This document shows positions 15,868 to 24,463 of a stretch of 64,000 nucleotides of DNA, one piece after another; the stretch's first letter is position 1, and the number at the start of each line of letters is the position of its first letter. The translations under genes and the position numbers were made by a program. The notes beneath the pieces are model-generated. The model made no database searches. It had not been told where the DNA came from and saw only the letters and a list, made by a program, of their open reading frames with translations. Source of the DNA: Geminicoccus harenae. Its GTDB lineage: Bacteria; Pseudomonadota; Alphaproteobacteria; Geminicoccales; Geminicoccaceae. The stretch is from contig NZ_JABGCL010000019.1 of NCBI RefSeq assembly GCF_019800005.1, positions 1 to 64,000 on the forward strand, given 5' to 3'.

Positions 15868-17874
15868 TCAGCCGCGCCGCCGGCGCCGGCGTCCTTCGCC
15901 TTCCTCGGCTGCCAGCTCCTTGGGTGCGGGCAGCGTGACCGCCTTGGTCAGGTGGACATAGTCGGCGGTCTTGTGCGGGAACGCCATCGCCTCGACGAAG
16001 TGCTGCTGGAAATTCGGCTCGATCGCCGTCTCGATCTTCTGGATCCGCTTCACCACTGACTCGATCTCGCGCCGCGCCGCCTTGTTCAGCAGGGCGATGC
16101 GGGCACCGGTGCCGGCCGCGTTGCCGGCGGCCTGGACCTTGGTGAGGTCGCAGTCCGGGATCAGGCCCAGCACCATGGCATAGGTCGTGTCGATATGGCT
16201 GCCGAAGGCGCCGGCCAGCATCACCCGGTCGACATGGGTAACGCCGAAATGGTCCATCAGCAGCTTTGAGCCGGCATAGAGGGCGGCCTTGGCGAGCTGG
16301 ATGGCGCGCACGTCGGTCTGGGTGATCCGGATGCGCGGCTCGCCGTCGCGCAAGAGATAGGAGAAGGTCCGGCCGTCCGGCTCGATCCGCGGGGTGCGGG
16401 AGGCCATGCCGCCGTCGATCACGCCGTCCTTGCTGATGATGCCGCACAGGAACATCTCGGCCAGCACCTCGATGATGCCGGAGCCGCAGATGCCGGTCAC
16501 GCCGGTCTTGCGCGTGGCCGCCGCGAAGCCCGGATCGTCCGACCACAGGTCGCAGCCGATCACCTTGAAGCGCGGCTCCAGCGTGTCCTTGTCGATCCGC
16601 ACCCGCTCGATCGCACCCGGTGCGGCACGCTGCCCGCCGGAAATCTGCGCACCCTCGAAGGCCGGTCCCGTCGGCGAGGAGCAGGCCAGCAGCTTGTCCT
16701 TGTTGCCCAGCACGATCTCGGCATTGGTGCCGACATCCACCACCAGCGAGACCTCGTCGCGCAGATAGGGCGTCTCGGAAAGGACGACGCCCGCCGCATC
16801 CGCGCCGACATGGCCGGCGATGCAGGGCAGCACATAGACTCCGGCGCCCCGGTTGATGGCGCTGTCCAGGCCCAGATCGGCGGCGCGCAGGTCCAGGGCA
16901 CTGTCCAGCGCCAGGGCGAAGGGGGCGCCGCCCAGCTCGGTGGGATCGATGCCCAGCAGCAGGTGGTGCATCACCGGGTTGCCGACCAGCACCGCGTCCA
17001 TGATCAGGTCCGGCTCGATCCCGGCCTCGCGCGCCACCTCGCCGGCGAGCGTCGCCAGAGCTTCGCGAACCGCGCTGGTCATCTCGACCTCGCCGCCCGG
17101 GTTCATCATCACATAGGACACCCGGCTCATCAGATCCTCGCCGAAGCGGATCTGCGGGTTCATCAGGCCAGACGATGCCACGACCTCGCCGGTGCCGAGG
17201 TCGCAGAGATGGGCGGCGATGGTGGTGGAGCCGACATCGACCGCGAGACCGAAGATCCGCTCGACCAGGCCCGGCCAGACCGAGACGATCCGTCTGCCAT
17301 CCCGCACCGCGGCGGTGACCTGCCAGCCGCCCTTGCGCAGTGCCTTCTGCAGGCCCTGGAGGACATGGAGATCGGCACTCAGCCCCTCCAACTGCCACTG
17401 GGTGCGCAGCGCCTCCAGGAGGCGCTCCAGGTCGCCGCGCGGGTCGTGCATGTCCGGCTCCTGCACCTCGACGAAGTGCAGGGTGGTCACCGGGTCGAGC
17501 GCGATCTCGCGGACTTCCGCCCGCTTGCGCACCACCTGCTTGTGGACCTGGCTTTCCGGCGGCACGTCGATCACGACGTCGCCCTCGAGCAGGCTCTGGC
17601 AGGACAGGCGCCGGCCCTCGACCAGGCCCTTGCGCTGCCGGTAGCGCTCCTCGGTGGCGGTGAAGCCGTTCAGGTGGGCTGCCGAGGAATCGATGCCGTG
17701 CTTGGCGAACGAACCCTCGCCGACCGTCACTTGGCAGCGGCCGCACAAAGCCCGGCCGCCGCAGACCGAATCGATGTCCACACCGAGCTTGCGCGCGGCT
17801 TCCAGCAGCCTAGTGCCGACCGGGAAGCGGCCGCGCTTGCCGGACGGCGTGAAGACGACGAGGGCGTCGGTCAC
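15868..17874 (-). CDS. Ferredoxin-fused corrinoid-protein reactivase (ASKHA domain, RamA-like)
   Basis: A 668-residue protein. The N-terminus is a 2Fe-2S ferredoxin domain with ligands C38, C44, C47 and C92 (SVCGGRALCGRCQV, then RRLSCQSLL). A linker domain leads to an actin-like ATPase (ASKHA) fold with GLAVDVGSTTIAAHL (about residue 215) and VVDVGTNAEIVLGNK. Members reduce inactive cob(II)alamin in corrinoid proteins to cob(I)alamin at the cost of ATP, keeping B12-dependent methyl transfer running. The GTG at 17874 overlaps the methyltransferase stop as GTGA. It ends the five-gene corrinoid run. The basic tail (RRRRRRG) is a lineage feature with no assigned role. Confidence 0.88.
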   Translation of the reverse strand: MTDALVVFTPSGKRGRFPVGTRLLEAARKLGVDIDSVCGGRALCGRCQVTVGEGSFAKHGIDSSAAHLNGFTATEERYRQRKGLVEGRRLSCQSLLEGDVVIDVPPESQVHKQVVRKRAEVREIALDPVTTLHFVEVQEPDMHDPRGDLERLLEALRTQWQLEGLSADLHVLQGLQKALRKGGWQVTAAVRDGRRIVSVWPGLVERIFGLAVDVGSTTIAAHLCDLGTGEVVASSGLMNPQIRFGEDLMSRVSYVMMNPGGEVEMTSAVREALATLAGEVAREAGIEPDLIMDAVLVGNPVMHHLLLGIDPTELGGAPFALALDSALDLRAADLGLDSAINRGAGVYVLPCIAGHVGADAAGVVLSETPYLRDEVSLVVDVGTNAEIVLGNKDKLLACSSPTGPAFEGAQISGGQRAAPGAIERVRIDKDTLEPRFKVIGCDLWSDDPGFAAATRKTGVTGICGSGIIEVLAEMFLCGIISKDGVIDGGMASRTPRIEPDGRTFSYLLRDGEPRIRITQTDVRAIQLAKAALYAGSKLLMDHFGVTHVDRVMLAGAFGSHIDTTYAMVLGLIPDCDLTKVQAAGNAAGTGARIALLNKAARREIESVVKRIQKIETAIEPNFQQHFVEAMAFPHKTADYVHLTKAVTLPAPKELAAEEGEGRRRRRRG

Positions 17875-18833
17875 GATGGCATGATCTCGTTCGGGTCGGC
17901 GGAGGCGGCGGGGGCTTCGGCGGCGGCAGCGCGGCGGCGGCGACGCTCGCCGCGCTCGCCCCGGCCGCCATTGCCGCCTTCCGGTGCCGGCTCACGGAAC
18001 TTGGCCAGCCACTTGGCGCAGTGCGGGTCGTTGCCGAGCATCACGTCGGCGCCCATGATCGCGTGCATCTCGGGCTCGTGCAGCGGGTTCATGATCGCCG
18101 AGGTCATGCCCGCACCTGCGGCCATGGCCAGGAAGTTGGCGTTCAGCCCGTGGCGGTTGGGCAGGCCGAAGCTGACATTGGAGGCGCCGCAGGTCGTGTT
18201 GACCTTCAGCTCCTCGCGCAGCCGGCGGATCAGCCGGAACGCGGCGACACCGGCATTGCCGAGCGCCCCGATCGGCATGACCAGCGGGTCGACCACGATG
18301 TCGTGCGGCTTGATCCCGTAATCGGCGGCATGGCGGACGATCTTCTTCGCCACCTCGAAGCGCACGTCCGGATCCTCGGAGATGCCGGTCTCGTCGTTGG
18401 AGATCGCGACCACCGCGCAGTCATACTTCTTGACCAGCGGCAGCACCGCTTCCAGCCGCTCCTCCTCGCCGGTCACCGAGTTGAGCAGCGGGCGGCCCTG
18501 ATACACCGCCAGCCCCGCCTCCAGGGCCGCCACGATCGAGCTGTCGATCGAGAGCGGCACGTCGGTGAGCGACTGCACCAGCTTGATGGTGTCGGCCAGG
18601 ATCGCCGGCTCGTCGGCCAGCGGGATGCCGGCATTCACGTCCAGCATGTGCGCGCCGGCCGCGACCTGGGCCAGGGCGTCACGCTCCACCGTGGAGAAGT
18701 CGCCGGCCGCCATCTCGGCCGCCAGCTTCTTGCGCCCGGTCGGGTTGATCCGCTCGCCGATCACGCAGAACGGCTGGTCGAAGCCGATCGTGACGGTCTT
18801 GGTGCGGGAGGACACGACGGTGCGGGTGGTCAT
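17871..18833 (-). CDS. Methyltetrahydrofolate:corrinoid methyltransferase (pterin-binding TIM barrel)
   Basis: A 320-residue pterin-binding enzyme related to the MeTr domain of methionine synthase. It carries the opening VIGERINPTGRKKLA (about residues 24-38), the folate-site blocks MLDVNAGIPL and PLSIDSSIVAALEAGL, and the later segment VNTTCGASNVSFGLPNR. It moves a methyl group between the B12 of the corrinoid protein and tetrahydrofolate. The ATG at 18833 is taken as the start; a TTG two codons earlier has no better site. The C-terminal 45 residues are Arg/Glu/Ala-rich and extra to the fold. It is coupled to the reactivase by a four-base overlap and follows the small virulence-factor-domain gene by 36 bases. 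Confidence 0.88.
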   Translation of the reverse strand: MTTRTVVSSRTKTVTIGFDQPFCVIGERINPTGRKKLAAEMAAGDFSTVERDALAQVAAGAHMLDVNAGIPLADEPAILADTIKLVQSLTDVPLSIDSSIVAALEAGLAVYQGRPLLNSVTGEEERLEAVLPLVKKYDCAVVAISNDETGISEDPDVRFEVAKKIVRHAADYGIKPHDIVVDPLVMPIGALGNAGVAAFRLIRRLREELKVNTTCGASNVSFGLPNRHGLNANFLAMAAGAGMTSAIMNPLHEPEMHAIMGADVMLGNDPHCAKWLAKFREPAPEGGNGGRGERGERRRRRAAAAEAPAASADPNEIMPS

Positions 18834-18869
18834 CTTCAAGTCCGATGCAAAAAGGGAAGGGGCGGCAGG

Positions 18870-19178
18870 TCAGGCCGGTGAGGGCTCGTTGCCGCCATTG
18901 TTCACGAGCGCGCGGACGCGCTCCTGCGGGTAGGCGGCGTCCAGCTCGTCATGCGCGCGCTGCGCTTCCGCCTCCAGATCGTCGCCGCAGGCGACCGGCG
19001 CGGCCCGGCGCCACTGCTCCAGATAGGCGTCGGTACCGGTGAGCTTCGCCCGCATCGCCGCCCGGTCGATCGCTTCCGAGAACCGGGCCGGCAGTTCCCG
19101 CTTGGCGGTCCTGCGGCCCTGCTTGACGATCACCTGGGCGGGGATGTCCCGCCAGAACACCACGATGCGATCCGCCAT
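18870..19178 (-). CDS. Small virulence-factor-domain protein of corrinoid clusters
   Basis: A 102-residue protein opening MADRIVVFWRDIPAQVIVK, the start of the family annotated simply as virulence factor (PF13769-type). The family recurs in alphaproteobacterial corrinoid methyltransferase clusters; despite the name no virulence role is shown. A conserved basic segment KRELPARFSEAIDRAAMRA and GTDAYLEQWRR follow, and the tail is acidic. The second of two adjacent ATG codons (19178) is chosen because GGAG lies six bases before it. Its 5' three quarters overlap, out of frame, the unterminated reading frame of the DUF1638 gene. It probably helps the corrinoid methyl-transfer system; the biochemical role is unknown. 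Confidence 0.72.
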   Translation of the reverse strand: MADRIVVFWRDIPAQVIVKQGRRTAKRELPARFSEAIDRAAMRAKLTGTDAYLEQWRRAAPVACGDDLEAEAQRAHDELDAAYPQERVRALVNNGGNEPSPA

Positions 19179-19782
19179 CATCCTCTCCGCCAGCGGCGGC
19201 CTTCACGAAGTCGTCCAGCACCCCGAAACCCACCGGGATATGCCGGAACTCCAAGCCCAGCCGCGCCGCCGCCGCCTGTGCCCGCTCCAGGCAGACCGGG
19301 TCGTCGGTCTGGGCGAGATAGACGATCCGGCGATAGTTGCCGAAATAAAGGGGCAGGAGGTCCGGATGCCGGTCCAGCCCCAGGCCCTGCCAGACCAGCG
19401 TGTCGAACTGGCGCGCCAGGAAGTCGGTCAGCCAGAACGTGCCGACCTCCTCTTCCGCCAATTGCTCGAACCGGTCGAAGCCCGTGAAGAAGGCGTAGCA
19501 GTGCGCGCCCTCGATCCGCCGGACCCCTTCCTCGGCCAGCACCCGGTCCAGCTCGCCCCCGGTGCCGCAGTCGCCATAGGCGACCAGGATCCGGTCATAG
19601 TCAGCACGGTGCCGCGCGATGGCGTCACGTACCGCGCCCGGGATGAGCTGCGGCTGGTTGTGCAGTTGGGCCGGCAGGCATTGCAGCCGCACATGGTCCA
19701 GCCCGTTCACGCGGACCAGCGCCAGGATCTCGCGCGCGAGCGCGCCGCAGGCGAGGATCAGGGTGGACTTCCGCTGGCACAC
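18949..19782 (-). CDS. DUF1638 protein with overlong reading frame
   Basis: A DUF1638 protein whose recognisable domain spans about residues 8-198. It opens with STLILACGALAREILAL and carries VAYGDCGTGGELD, EGAHCYAFFTGFDRF and YFGNYRRIVYLAQTDDP. Conserved Cys and His residues (CGTG, HCY) suggest a metal or cofactor site. The family accompanies corrinoid methyltransferases and may serve methyl transfer; no activity is established. The GTG at 19782 is the only start after the upstream stop at 19800. Normal family length would end near 19190, but the frame runs on for about 80 codons over the next gene in a low-complexity Arg/Gly sequence. Either the native stop was lost or there is a frameshift near 19190. 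Confidence 0.65.
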   Translation of the reverse strand: MCQRKSTLILACGALAREILALVRVNGLDHVRLQCLPAQLHNQPQLIPGAVRDAIARHRADYDRILVAYGDCGTGGELDRVLAEEGVRRIEGAHCYAFFTGFDRFEQLAEEEVGTFWLTDFLARQFDTLVWQGLGLDRHPDLLPLYFGNYRRIVYLAQTDDPVCLERAQAAAARLGLEFRHIPVGFGVLDDFVKAAAGGEDDGGSHRGVLAGHPRPGDRQAGPQDRQAGTAGPVLGSDRPGGDAGEAHRYRRLSGAVAPGRAGRLRRRSGGGSAARA

Positions 19783-19799
19783 GGCTGCGCCCGGCTCCG

Positions 19800-20510
19800 T
19801 CAGCTCACCAGGCCGCGCTGGTTGTGCTTGCGCGCCATGAACTCCTTTGCGGTCTCGACCGCCACCGCGGCATCGCGGCAATAGGCGTCGGCGCCGATCG
19901 CCTTGGCGAATGCCTCGTTGAGCGGGGCACCGCCCACCAGCACGATGTAGTCGTCGCGCCGGCCGCGCTCGATCAGCGTGTCGATCACCACCTTCATGTA
20001 GGGCATGGTGGTGGTGAGCAGGGCCGACATGCCGAGGATGTCCGGCTTGTGCTCGTCCAGTGCCGCGAAGAACTTGTCGACGTCGCAGTTGATGCCGAGG
20101 TCGATCACCTCGAACCCGGCACCCTCCATCATCATCCCGACCAGGTTCTTGCCGATGTCGTGGATGTCGCCCTTGACGGTGGCCACCACCATCTTGCCGA
20201 CCGTCGGCGCGCCCGTCTCGACCAGCAGCGGGCGCAGGATCGCCATGCCGGCCTTCATGGCATTGGCGGCGAGCAGCACCTCGGGCACGAACAGGATGCC
20301 GTCGCGGAAGTCGATGCCGACCACGGTCATGCCGCCGACCAGCGCCTCGGTGAGCACCCGATACGGGGTCCAGCCCCGCTCCAGCAGGATGTTGGTGCCC
20401 TCGACGACCTCTTCCCTGAGCCCGTCATAGAGATCGTCCTGGATCTGCTTGACCAGCTCGTCGTCGTCGAGCTCGCGTAGGTCCAGTTCGTCGCCAGCGT
20501 CGCTCATCAT
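19800..20510 (-). CDS. Corrinoid (B12-binding) protein, MttC/MtgC-like
   Basis: A 236-residue methyl carrier. A helical cap domain (about residues 18-100, LVKQIQDDLYDGLREEV onward) precedes the Rossmann-like B12 domain. The cobalt-ligating motif is KGDIHDIGKN (D115, H117, G120), with SALLTTTMPYMK and VGGAPLN completing the site. It ferries methyl groups between a substrate methyltransferase and the methyl-H4folate enzyme encoded three genes downstream. It is the first gene of the corrinoid run. A partner of the MttB superfamily would be expected next to it but is not present in the window. The first of two tandem ATGs is used. Confidence 0.9.
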   Translation of the reverse strand: MMSDAGDELDLRELDDDELVKQIQDDLYDGLREEVVEGTNILLERGWTPYRVLTEALVGGMTVVGIDFRDGILFVPEVLLAANAMKAGMAILRPLLVETGAPTVGKMVVATVKGDIHDIGKNLVGMMMEGAGFEVIDLGINCDVDKFFAALDEHKPDILGMSALLTTTMPYMKVVIDTLIERGRRDDYIVLVGGAPLNEAFAKAIGADAYCRDAAVAVETAKEFMARKHNQRGLVS

Positions 20511-20565
20511 CCCGTCCCGTGAGGGCGTTGGTACTTATCGCTTCCATAGCGGAGCAATGGCCGGG

Positions 20566-20614
20566 GGCGCTTCTCGCGGTACGACCGGTCCTGACCGGTT
20601 CGCGACGAAGCGCC
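20566..20614. promoter_or_regulatory. 49-base bulged inverted repeat ahead of the corrinoid operon
   Basis: GGCGCTTC-TCGCG at the left pairs with CGCGACGAAGCGCC at the right with one bulged base. Inside it two copies of ACCGGT pair across a CCTG loop. It lies after the DapA-like gene stop and 56 bases before the corrinoid protein start, both on the minus strand. No T-run follows, so it may be a terminator/attenuator, an RNA-processing site or a protein-binding site. Confidence 0.5.
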
Positions 20615-20637
20615 GTCCCGAGCGCATAAAAATATCT

Positions 20638-21546
20638 TTATACCTTTGTTTCCACGTTGGCCAGGGCTGCCTTTGCCGCCGCCAGCCCCGAATCATCGGC
20701 GAGCTCGACCAGCGGGGGGCGCACCCGCCGCCATTCCGGATCGTCCAGCCTAAGCGCCAGCAAGGCCTTGATCGACGGGATCAGCGGGCCGCCTTCCACC
20801 GCCTTGCGCACCGCCGTGACCTGGACCTGCGCCGCCTCGGCCGCGGCCGCATCACCCGCCTTGAACAGGTCGAACACCTTCCGGCTGCCAGCACCGTTCA
20901 GGTTGGCGGCGGCCGAGATCGAACCGGCACCACCGGCCTGGAGCACGGTCAGCAGATGGTGGTCGGCCCCCGGGAACACTGCCAGGTCCGGAAACGCGCG
21001 CACCAGGCCCAGCGTATGGTCCAGATCGGCCGAGCTGTCCTTGATGCCGGCCACCATCGGGCCGAACCGCTCCAACAGGGGCGTCACCACCTCGGGCGTG
21101 ATCGGGACCGCCGAGACCTTGGGGAAATGGTAGAGGATTACCCTGGCCTCGGCCGGCAGGCGCTCCAGCACCTCGGCGAACGCCGCCGCCACGCCCGCAT
21201 CCGACACGCCCTTGTAGAAGAACGGCGGCAGCATCAGCAGGTGCCGACAGCCGAGTTCCAGGGCATGGCGGGCGAGCGTCAGCGTGTCGTCCCGCGCGCA
21301 CAGGCCGACACCCGGCAGGATCCGCTCCGCCGGGATGCCCGCCCCGACCAGATCCTCCAGCATCGCCTTGCGCTCCGCGATCGAGAACGATGCCGCCTCG
21401 CCCGTGGTGCCGAACAGCGCCACGCCATGGCAGCCGCCTGCCAGCAGGCGCTCCACATGCGCCCGGGTGCGCGCGCGGTCCACCTGGCCATCCGCTTTGG
21501 CCGCGGTCACCGCCGCCGCGAAGATCCCTTCGAGCCTCACCTGCAT
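20638..21546 (-). CDS. DapA/NanA-family class I aldolase or synthase
   Basis: A 302-residue TIM-barrel lyase of the dihydrodipicolinate synthase family. The substrate-binding GTTGEAASFS (about residues 46-55) is present. The catalytic Tyr is in ILYHFPKV and the Schiff-base Lys in VAGIKDSSADL. The family condenses or cleaves pyruvate (or related oxo acids) with an aldehyde. The variations around the active site (YHFPKV instead of YNVPGR) and the lack of lysine-pathway neighbours argue against a biosynthetic DapA. A sugar-acid or hydroxy-amino-acid aldolase is more likely. The gene stands alone before the corrinoid cluster and is separated from kup by about 95 bases. Confidence 0.8.
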   Translation of the reverse strand: MQVRLEGIFAAAVTAAKADGQVDRARTRAHVERLLAGGCHGVALFGTTGEAASFSIAERKAMLEDLVGAGIPAERILPGVGLCARDDTLTLARHALELGCRHLLMLPPFFYKGVSDAGVAAAFAEVLERLPAEARVILYHFPKVSAVPITPEVVTPLLERFGPMVAGIKDSSADLDHTLGLVRAFPDLAVFPGADHHLLTVLQAGGAGSISAAANLNGAGSRKVFDLFKAGDAAAAEAAQVQVTAVRKAVEGGPLIPSIKALLALRLDDPEWRRVRPPLVELADDSGLAAAKAALANVETKV

Positions 21547-21562
21547 GGTCTCCTATGACTGT

Positions 21563-21580
21563 CCGGCCGGGACCGGCCGG
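21563..21580. terminator. GC hairpin after kup
   Basis: CCGGCC and GGCCGG form a stem around a six-base loop in the 96-base gap between the kup stop and the DapA-like start, both on the minus strand. There is no T-run, so it is only a candidate terminator. Confidence 0.35.
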
Positions 21581-21642
21581 TGCCGCCATCGTGCCGGTTG
21601 GGCATCACGGGGGCCAGCCCCGACTGCAAAGGATCCGCCGGT

Positions 21643-23559
21643 TCAGATCTCGATCTGGGTGCCGACCTCGATCACCCGGTCGGGCGGCAGGTTGAAGTAG
21701 GCCGTGGGGTCCGTGGCGGTCGCCGACATGCTGATGAACAGCCGCTCCTGGATCGGGTGCAGGTAGTCGCGGGTCGACGGCACCAGGGTCTCGCGGCCGA
21801 GGAAGTAGGACGCGCGCGCCGGGTCCACGGTGAGACCGGCCCCGGCTGCCGCACGCAGGACCGCCTGGATGTCCGGCTGGTCCATGAAGCCGAAGCGCAC
21901 CACCATCGACCAGAAGCCGTCCCCCAGGTGGCGGACGCTCACGCCCTGCTCCAGCGGTACGCGCGGCACGTCGTCGGTGCGTACGTTGAGCAGCACGACC
22001 TGCTCATGGAGGACGTGGTTGTGCTTCAGGTTGTGCAGGAGGGTGTTCGGCACGATCGACACGTCGCTGCACAGCACCACGGCGGTGCCGGCGACCCGCT
22101 GGCAGCGCGAGCTGGCGGTGACCGAGCGGATGAAGAGTTCGATGCCCATCGACTGCTGCGTGCGCAGGTCGGCCAGCACGCGCCGGCCCTGGACCCAGGT
22201 GCGCAGCATCAGGAAGAGGACGGCGGCCATCAGCAGGGGCAGCCAGCCCCCGGCCGGGATCTTCAGGCTGTTGGCGATGATATAGGCGGCATCCAGGCAG
22301 AGCAGGCTGCCGAACAGGAGGATCGCCCAAGGCCGCGGCCAGCGCCACAGCCAGAGTGCCACTAGGCAGGCGAGGATGGCGTCGATCCCCATGGCACTGG
22401 TGACGGCGATGCCATAGGCGGCCGCCAGGCTCGAGGAACTGCCGAACGCGGTCACCAGCGCCAGCACGCCGGCCATCAGCAGCCAGTTGATGCGCGGGAT
22501 GTAGATCTGGCCGACCTCGTGCTCGGAGGTGTGGAACATCACCATCCGTGGCAGGTAGCCCATCCGCATGGCCTGGGAGGTGAGGGAGAACACGCCCGAG
22601 ATCACCGCCTGGCTCGCCACGATCGTGGCCAAGGTCGCCAGGAGGATCAGCGGTACCAGGCCCCAGGCGGGGACGAGGTGATAGAAGGGCGAGGTGATGA
22701 CCGTGGGATGATCGAGGATCAGCGCACCCTGGCCGAAATAGTTGAGCACCAGGGCCGGCATCACCGCGCCGAACCAGGACAGCCGGATCGCCCGGCTGCC
22801 GAAATGGCCCATGTCGGCGTAGAGGGCCTCGGCACCGGTCACGCACAGCACGACCGAGCCCATCGCCACGAAGGCATGCAGACCCTCCTCCCGGAGGAAC
22901 AGGATGGCCCATCTCGGCGAGACCGCACGCAGCACGTCGGGGCTCTGCACGATCTGGACGAGCCCCAGCACGGCCAGGACGCTGAACCAGGCCAGCATGA
23001 TCGGCCCGAATAGGCGCCCGACCAGGGCGGTGCCCTGGCGCTGGATCAGGAACAGCGCCACCAGGATGACGATGGAGATCGGGACGACATAGGCTTCCAG
23101 GCGCGGGTCCAGCGTCTGCAGGCCCTCGACCGCCGACAGGACCGAGATCGCCGGGGTGATGATCGCGTCGCCATAGAACAGGCTCACCCCGATCATGGCG
23201 AGCGCCATCACCACGAACTTGCGCTTGTCGCCCCGGGCACCGCCGCTGCCCAGTGCCAGGGCGGCCAATGCCAGGACGCCGCCCTCGCCCTTGTTGTCGG
23301 CGCGCATGATCAGGACGACGTATTTCAGCGCCACGATCAGGGTGAGCGACCAGAACACGAGCGACAGCACGCCCAGGACGTGGAGCTCGTCCAGGACCAG
23401 GCCGCCGGCATGGCCGAACGCTTCGCGCATCGTGTAGAGCGGGCTGGTGCCGATATCGCCGAACACCACGCCCAGGGCCGCCAGGACCAGGCTGGCGCGC
23501 AGCTTCGGCGCGATCGGGAGATGCTGGCCGGAAGCGGCGGCGGCCGAATGGTTGGCCAA
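21643..23559 (-). CDS. kup: Low-affinity potassium uptake protein Kup
   Basis: A 638-residue K+/H+ symporter of the KUP/HAK/KT family. About twelve membrane helices fill residues 25-440, starting LVLAALGVVFGDIGTSPLYTMREAF, with the signatures FGDIGTSPLYT, FFYGDAIITPAISVLSAVEG-like VSLFYGDAIITPA and TGAEALYADMGHFG. The cytoplasmic C-terminal domain ends at IEVGTQIEI, as expected for the family. Length is normal. It lies alone, 127 bases from nadK on the same strand. Kup proteins matter mostly at low pH or high osmolarity; nothing local shows its control. Confidence 0.95.
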   Translation of the reverse strand: MANHSAAAASGQHLPIAPKLRASLVLAALGVVFGDIGTSPLYTMREAFGHAGGLVLDELHVLGVLSLVFWSLTLIVALKYVVLIMRADNKGEGGVLALAALALGSGGARGDKRKFVVMALAMIGVSLFYGDAIITPAISVLSAVEGLQTLDPRLEAYVVPISIVILVALFLIQRQGTALVGRLFGPIMLAWFSVLAVLGLVQIVQSPDVLRAVSPRWAILFLREEGLHAFVAMGSVVLCVTGAEALYADMGHFGSRAIRLSWFGAVMPALVLNYFGQGALILDHPTVITSPFYHLVPAWGLVPLILLATLATIVASQAVISGVFSLTSQAMRMGYLPRMVMFHTSEHEVGQIYIPRINWLLMAGVLALVTAFGSSSSLAAAYGIAVTSAMGIDAILACLVALWLWRWPRPWAILLFGSLLCLDAAYIIANSLKIPAGGWLPLLMAAVLFLMLRTWVQGRRVLADLRTQQSMGIELFIRSVTASSRCQRVAGTAVVLCSDVSIVPNTLLHNLKHNHVLHEQVVLLNVRTDDVPRVPLEQGVSVRHLGDGFWSMVVRFGFMDQPDIQAVLRAAAGAGLTVDPARASYFLGRETLVPSTRDYLHPIQERLFISMSATATDPTAYFNLPPDRVIEVGTQIEI

Positions 23560-23686
23560 GTGCGGCGCCTTTCAGAGGGGCAAAAGCCGCGCGCTCATAC
23601 ACCAGCCATGGGCCAGCGCAATCGGCTCTTCTCGCCCGGCAGCCATGTCTTTGGCGGACGCCTGGGCCAGCACCCGATCCGCCTCT

Positions 23687-24463
23687 TCAGGGCACGAACT
23701 GTTCCTTGAGGATCCGTTCTTCCAGATGGTGCTCGGGATCGAACAGCAGGCGCAGCTCGATGCTGCGGTCCTCCCAGATCTCCACGGTCTGGACGTCGCG
23801 GACCTCGGTATAGTCGGCGACGGCACTGGCCGGCCGCTTGATCGGGTCCAGCACCCGGATGGTGAAGCGCGCCTCGTTGGGCAGGAGCGCGCCCCGCCAG
23901 CGGCGCGGGCGGAACGGGCTGATCGGCGTGACAGCCAGGAGGTTGGCGCCCAGCGGCAGGATCGGCCCATGGGCCGACAGGTTGTAGGCGGTGCTGCCGG
24001 CGGGCGTGGCGACCAGCACGCCGTCGCAGACCAGCTCGGGCAGGCGGACCACCCCGTCGATCTCGACGGCGAGCCTGGCCGCCTGCCGGGTCTCGCGGTA
24101 GATCGACACCTCGTTGATCGCCATGCCGGACACCCGGGTGCCGTCCGCGGCCATGGCCTCCATCCGCAGGGGATGCAGCACCACCTCGCGCGCACCGGCC
24201 AGCCGCTCGGCCAGGTCGTCGATGTCGAACGCGTTCAGGAGAAAGCCGACGGTGCCGAGGTTCATGCCGTAGATCGGCACGCCACGCTGCATCTGGCCAT
24301 GGAGGGTTTCGAGCATGAAGCCATCGCCGCCGAGCGCCACCACGATTTCGGCCTCGTCGAGATCGACGGTCGGCCAGCGCCGTGCCAGCACCTCCAGGGC
24401 CGCCTCGGCCTCAGGGGTGGCGGCAGCGACGAGAGCGAGCTTGGGCAGGGCAGGTCTGGCCAT
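23687..24463 (-). CDS. nadK: NAD kinase
   Basis: A 258-residue enzyme that phosphorylates NAD to NADP. Visible motifs are the GGDG loop in VVALGGDGFMLETLH (residues 45-48), NLGTVGFLLN, and the NAD-binding PAGSTAYNLSAHGPI with the conserved STAY. The length matches compact bacterial NadK. The start ATG at 24463 gives MARPALPKLALVAA, which leads directly into the first beta strand. It is on the minus strand, divergent from moaA across a 196-base gap in which I could not recognise a riboswitch. Confidence 0.94.
   Translation of the reverse strand: MARPALPKLALVAAATPEAEAALEVLARRWPTVDLDEAEIVVALGGDGFMLETLHGQMQRGVPIYGMNLGTVGFLLNAFDIDDLAERLAGAREVVLHPLRMEAMAADGTRVSGMAINEVSIYRETRQAARLAVEIDGVVRLPELVCDGVLVATPAGSTAYNLSAHGPILPLGANLLAVTPISPFRPRRWRGALLPNEARFTIRVLDPIKRPASAVADYTEVRDVQTVEIWEDRSIELRLLFDPEHHLEERILKEQFVP

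Noticed and set aside
20511..20637. Cobalamin riboswitch ahead of the corrinoid operon
   Set aside because: The gap is too short and lacks the B12-box sequence; only the bulged inverted repeat is present.
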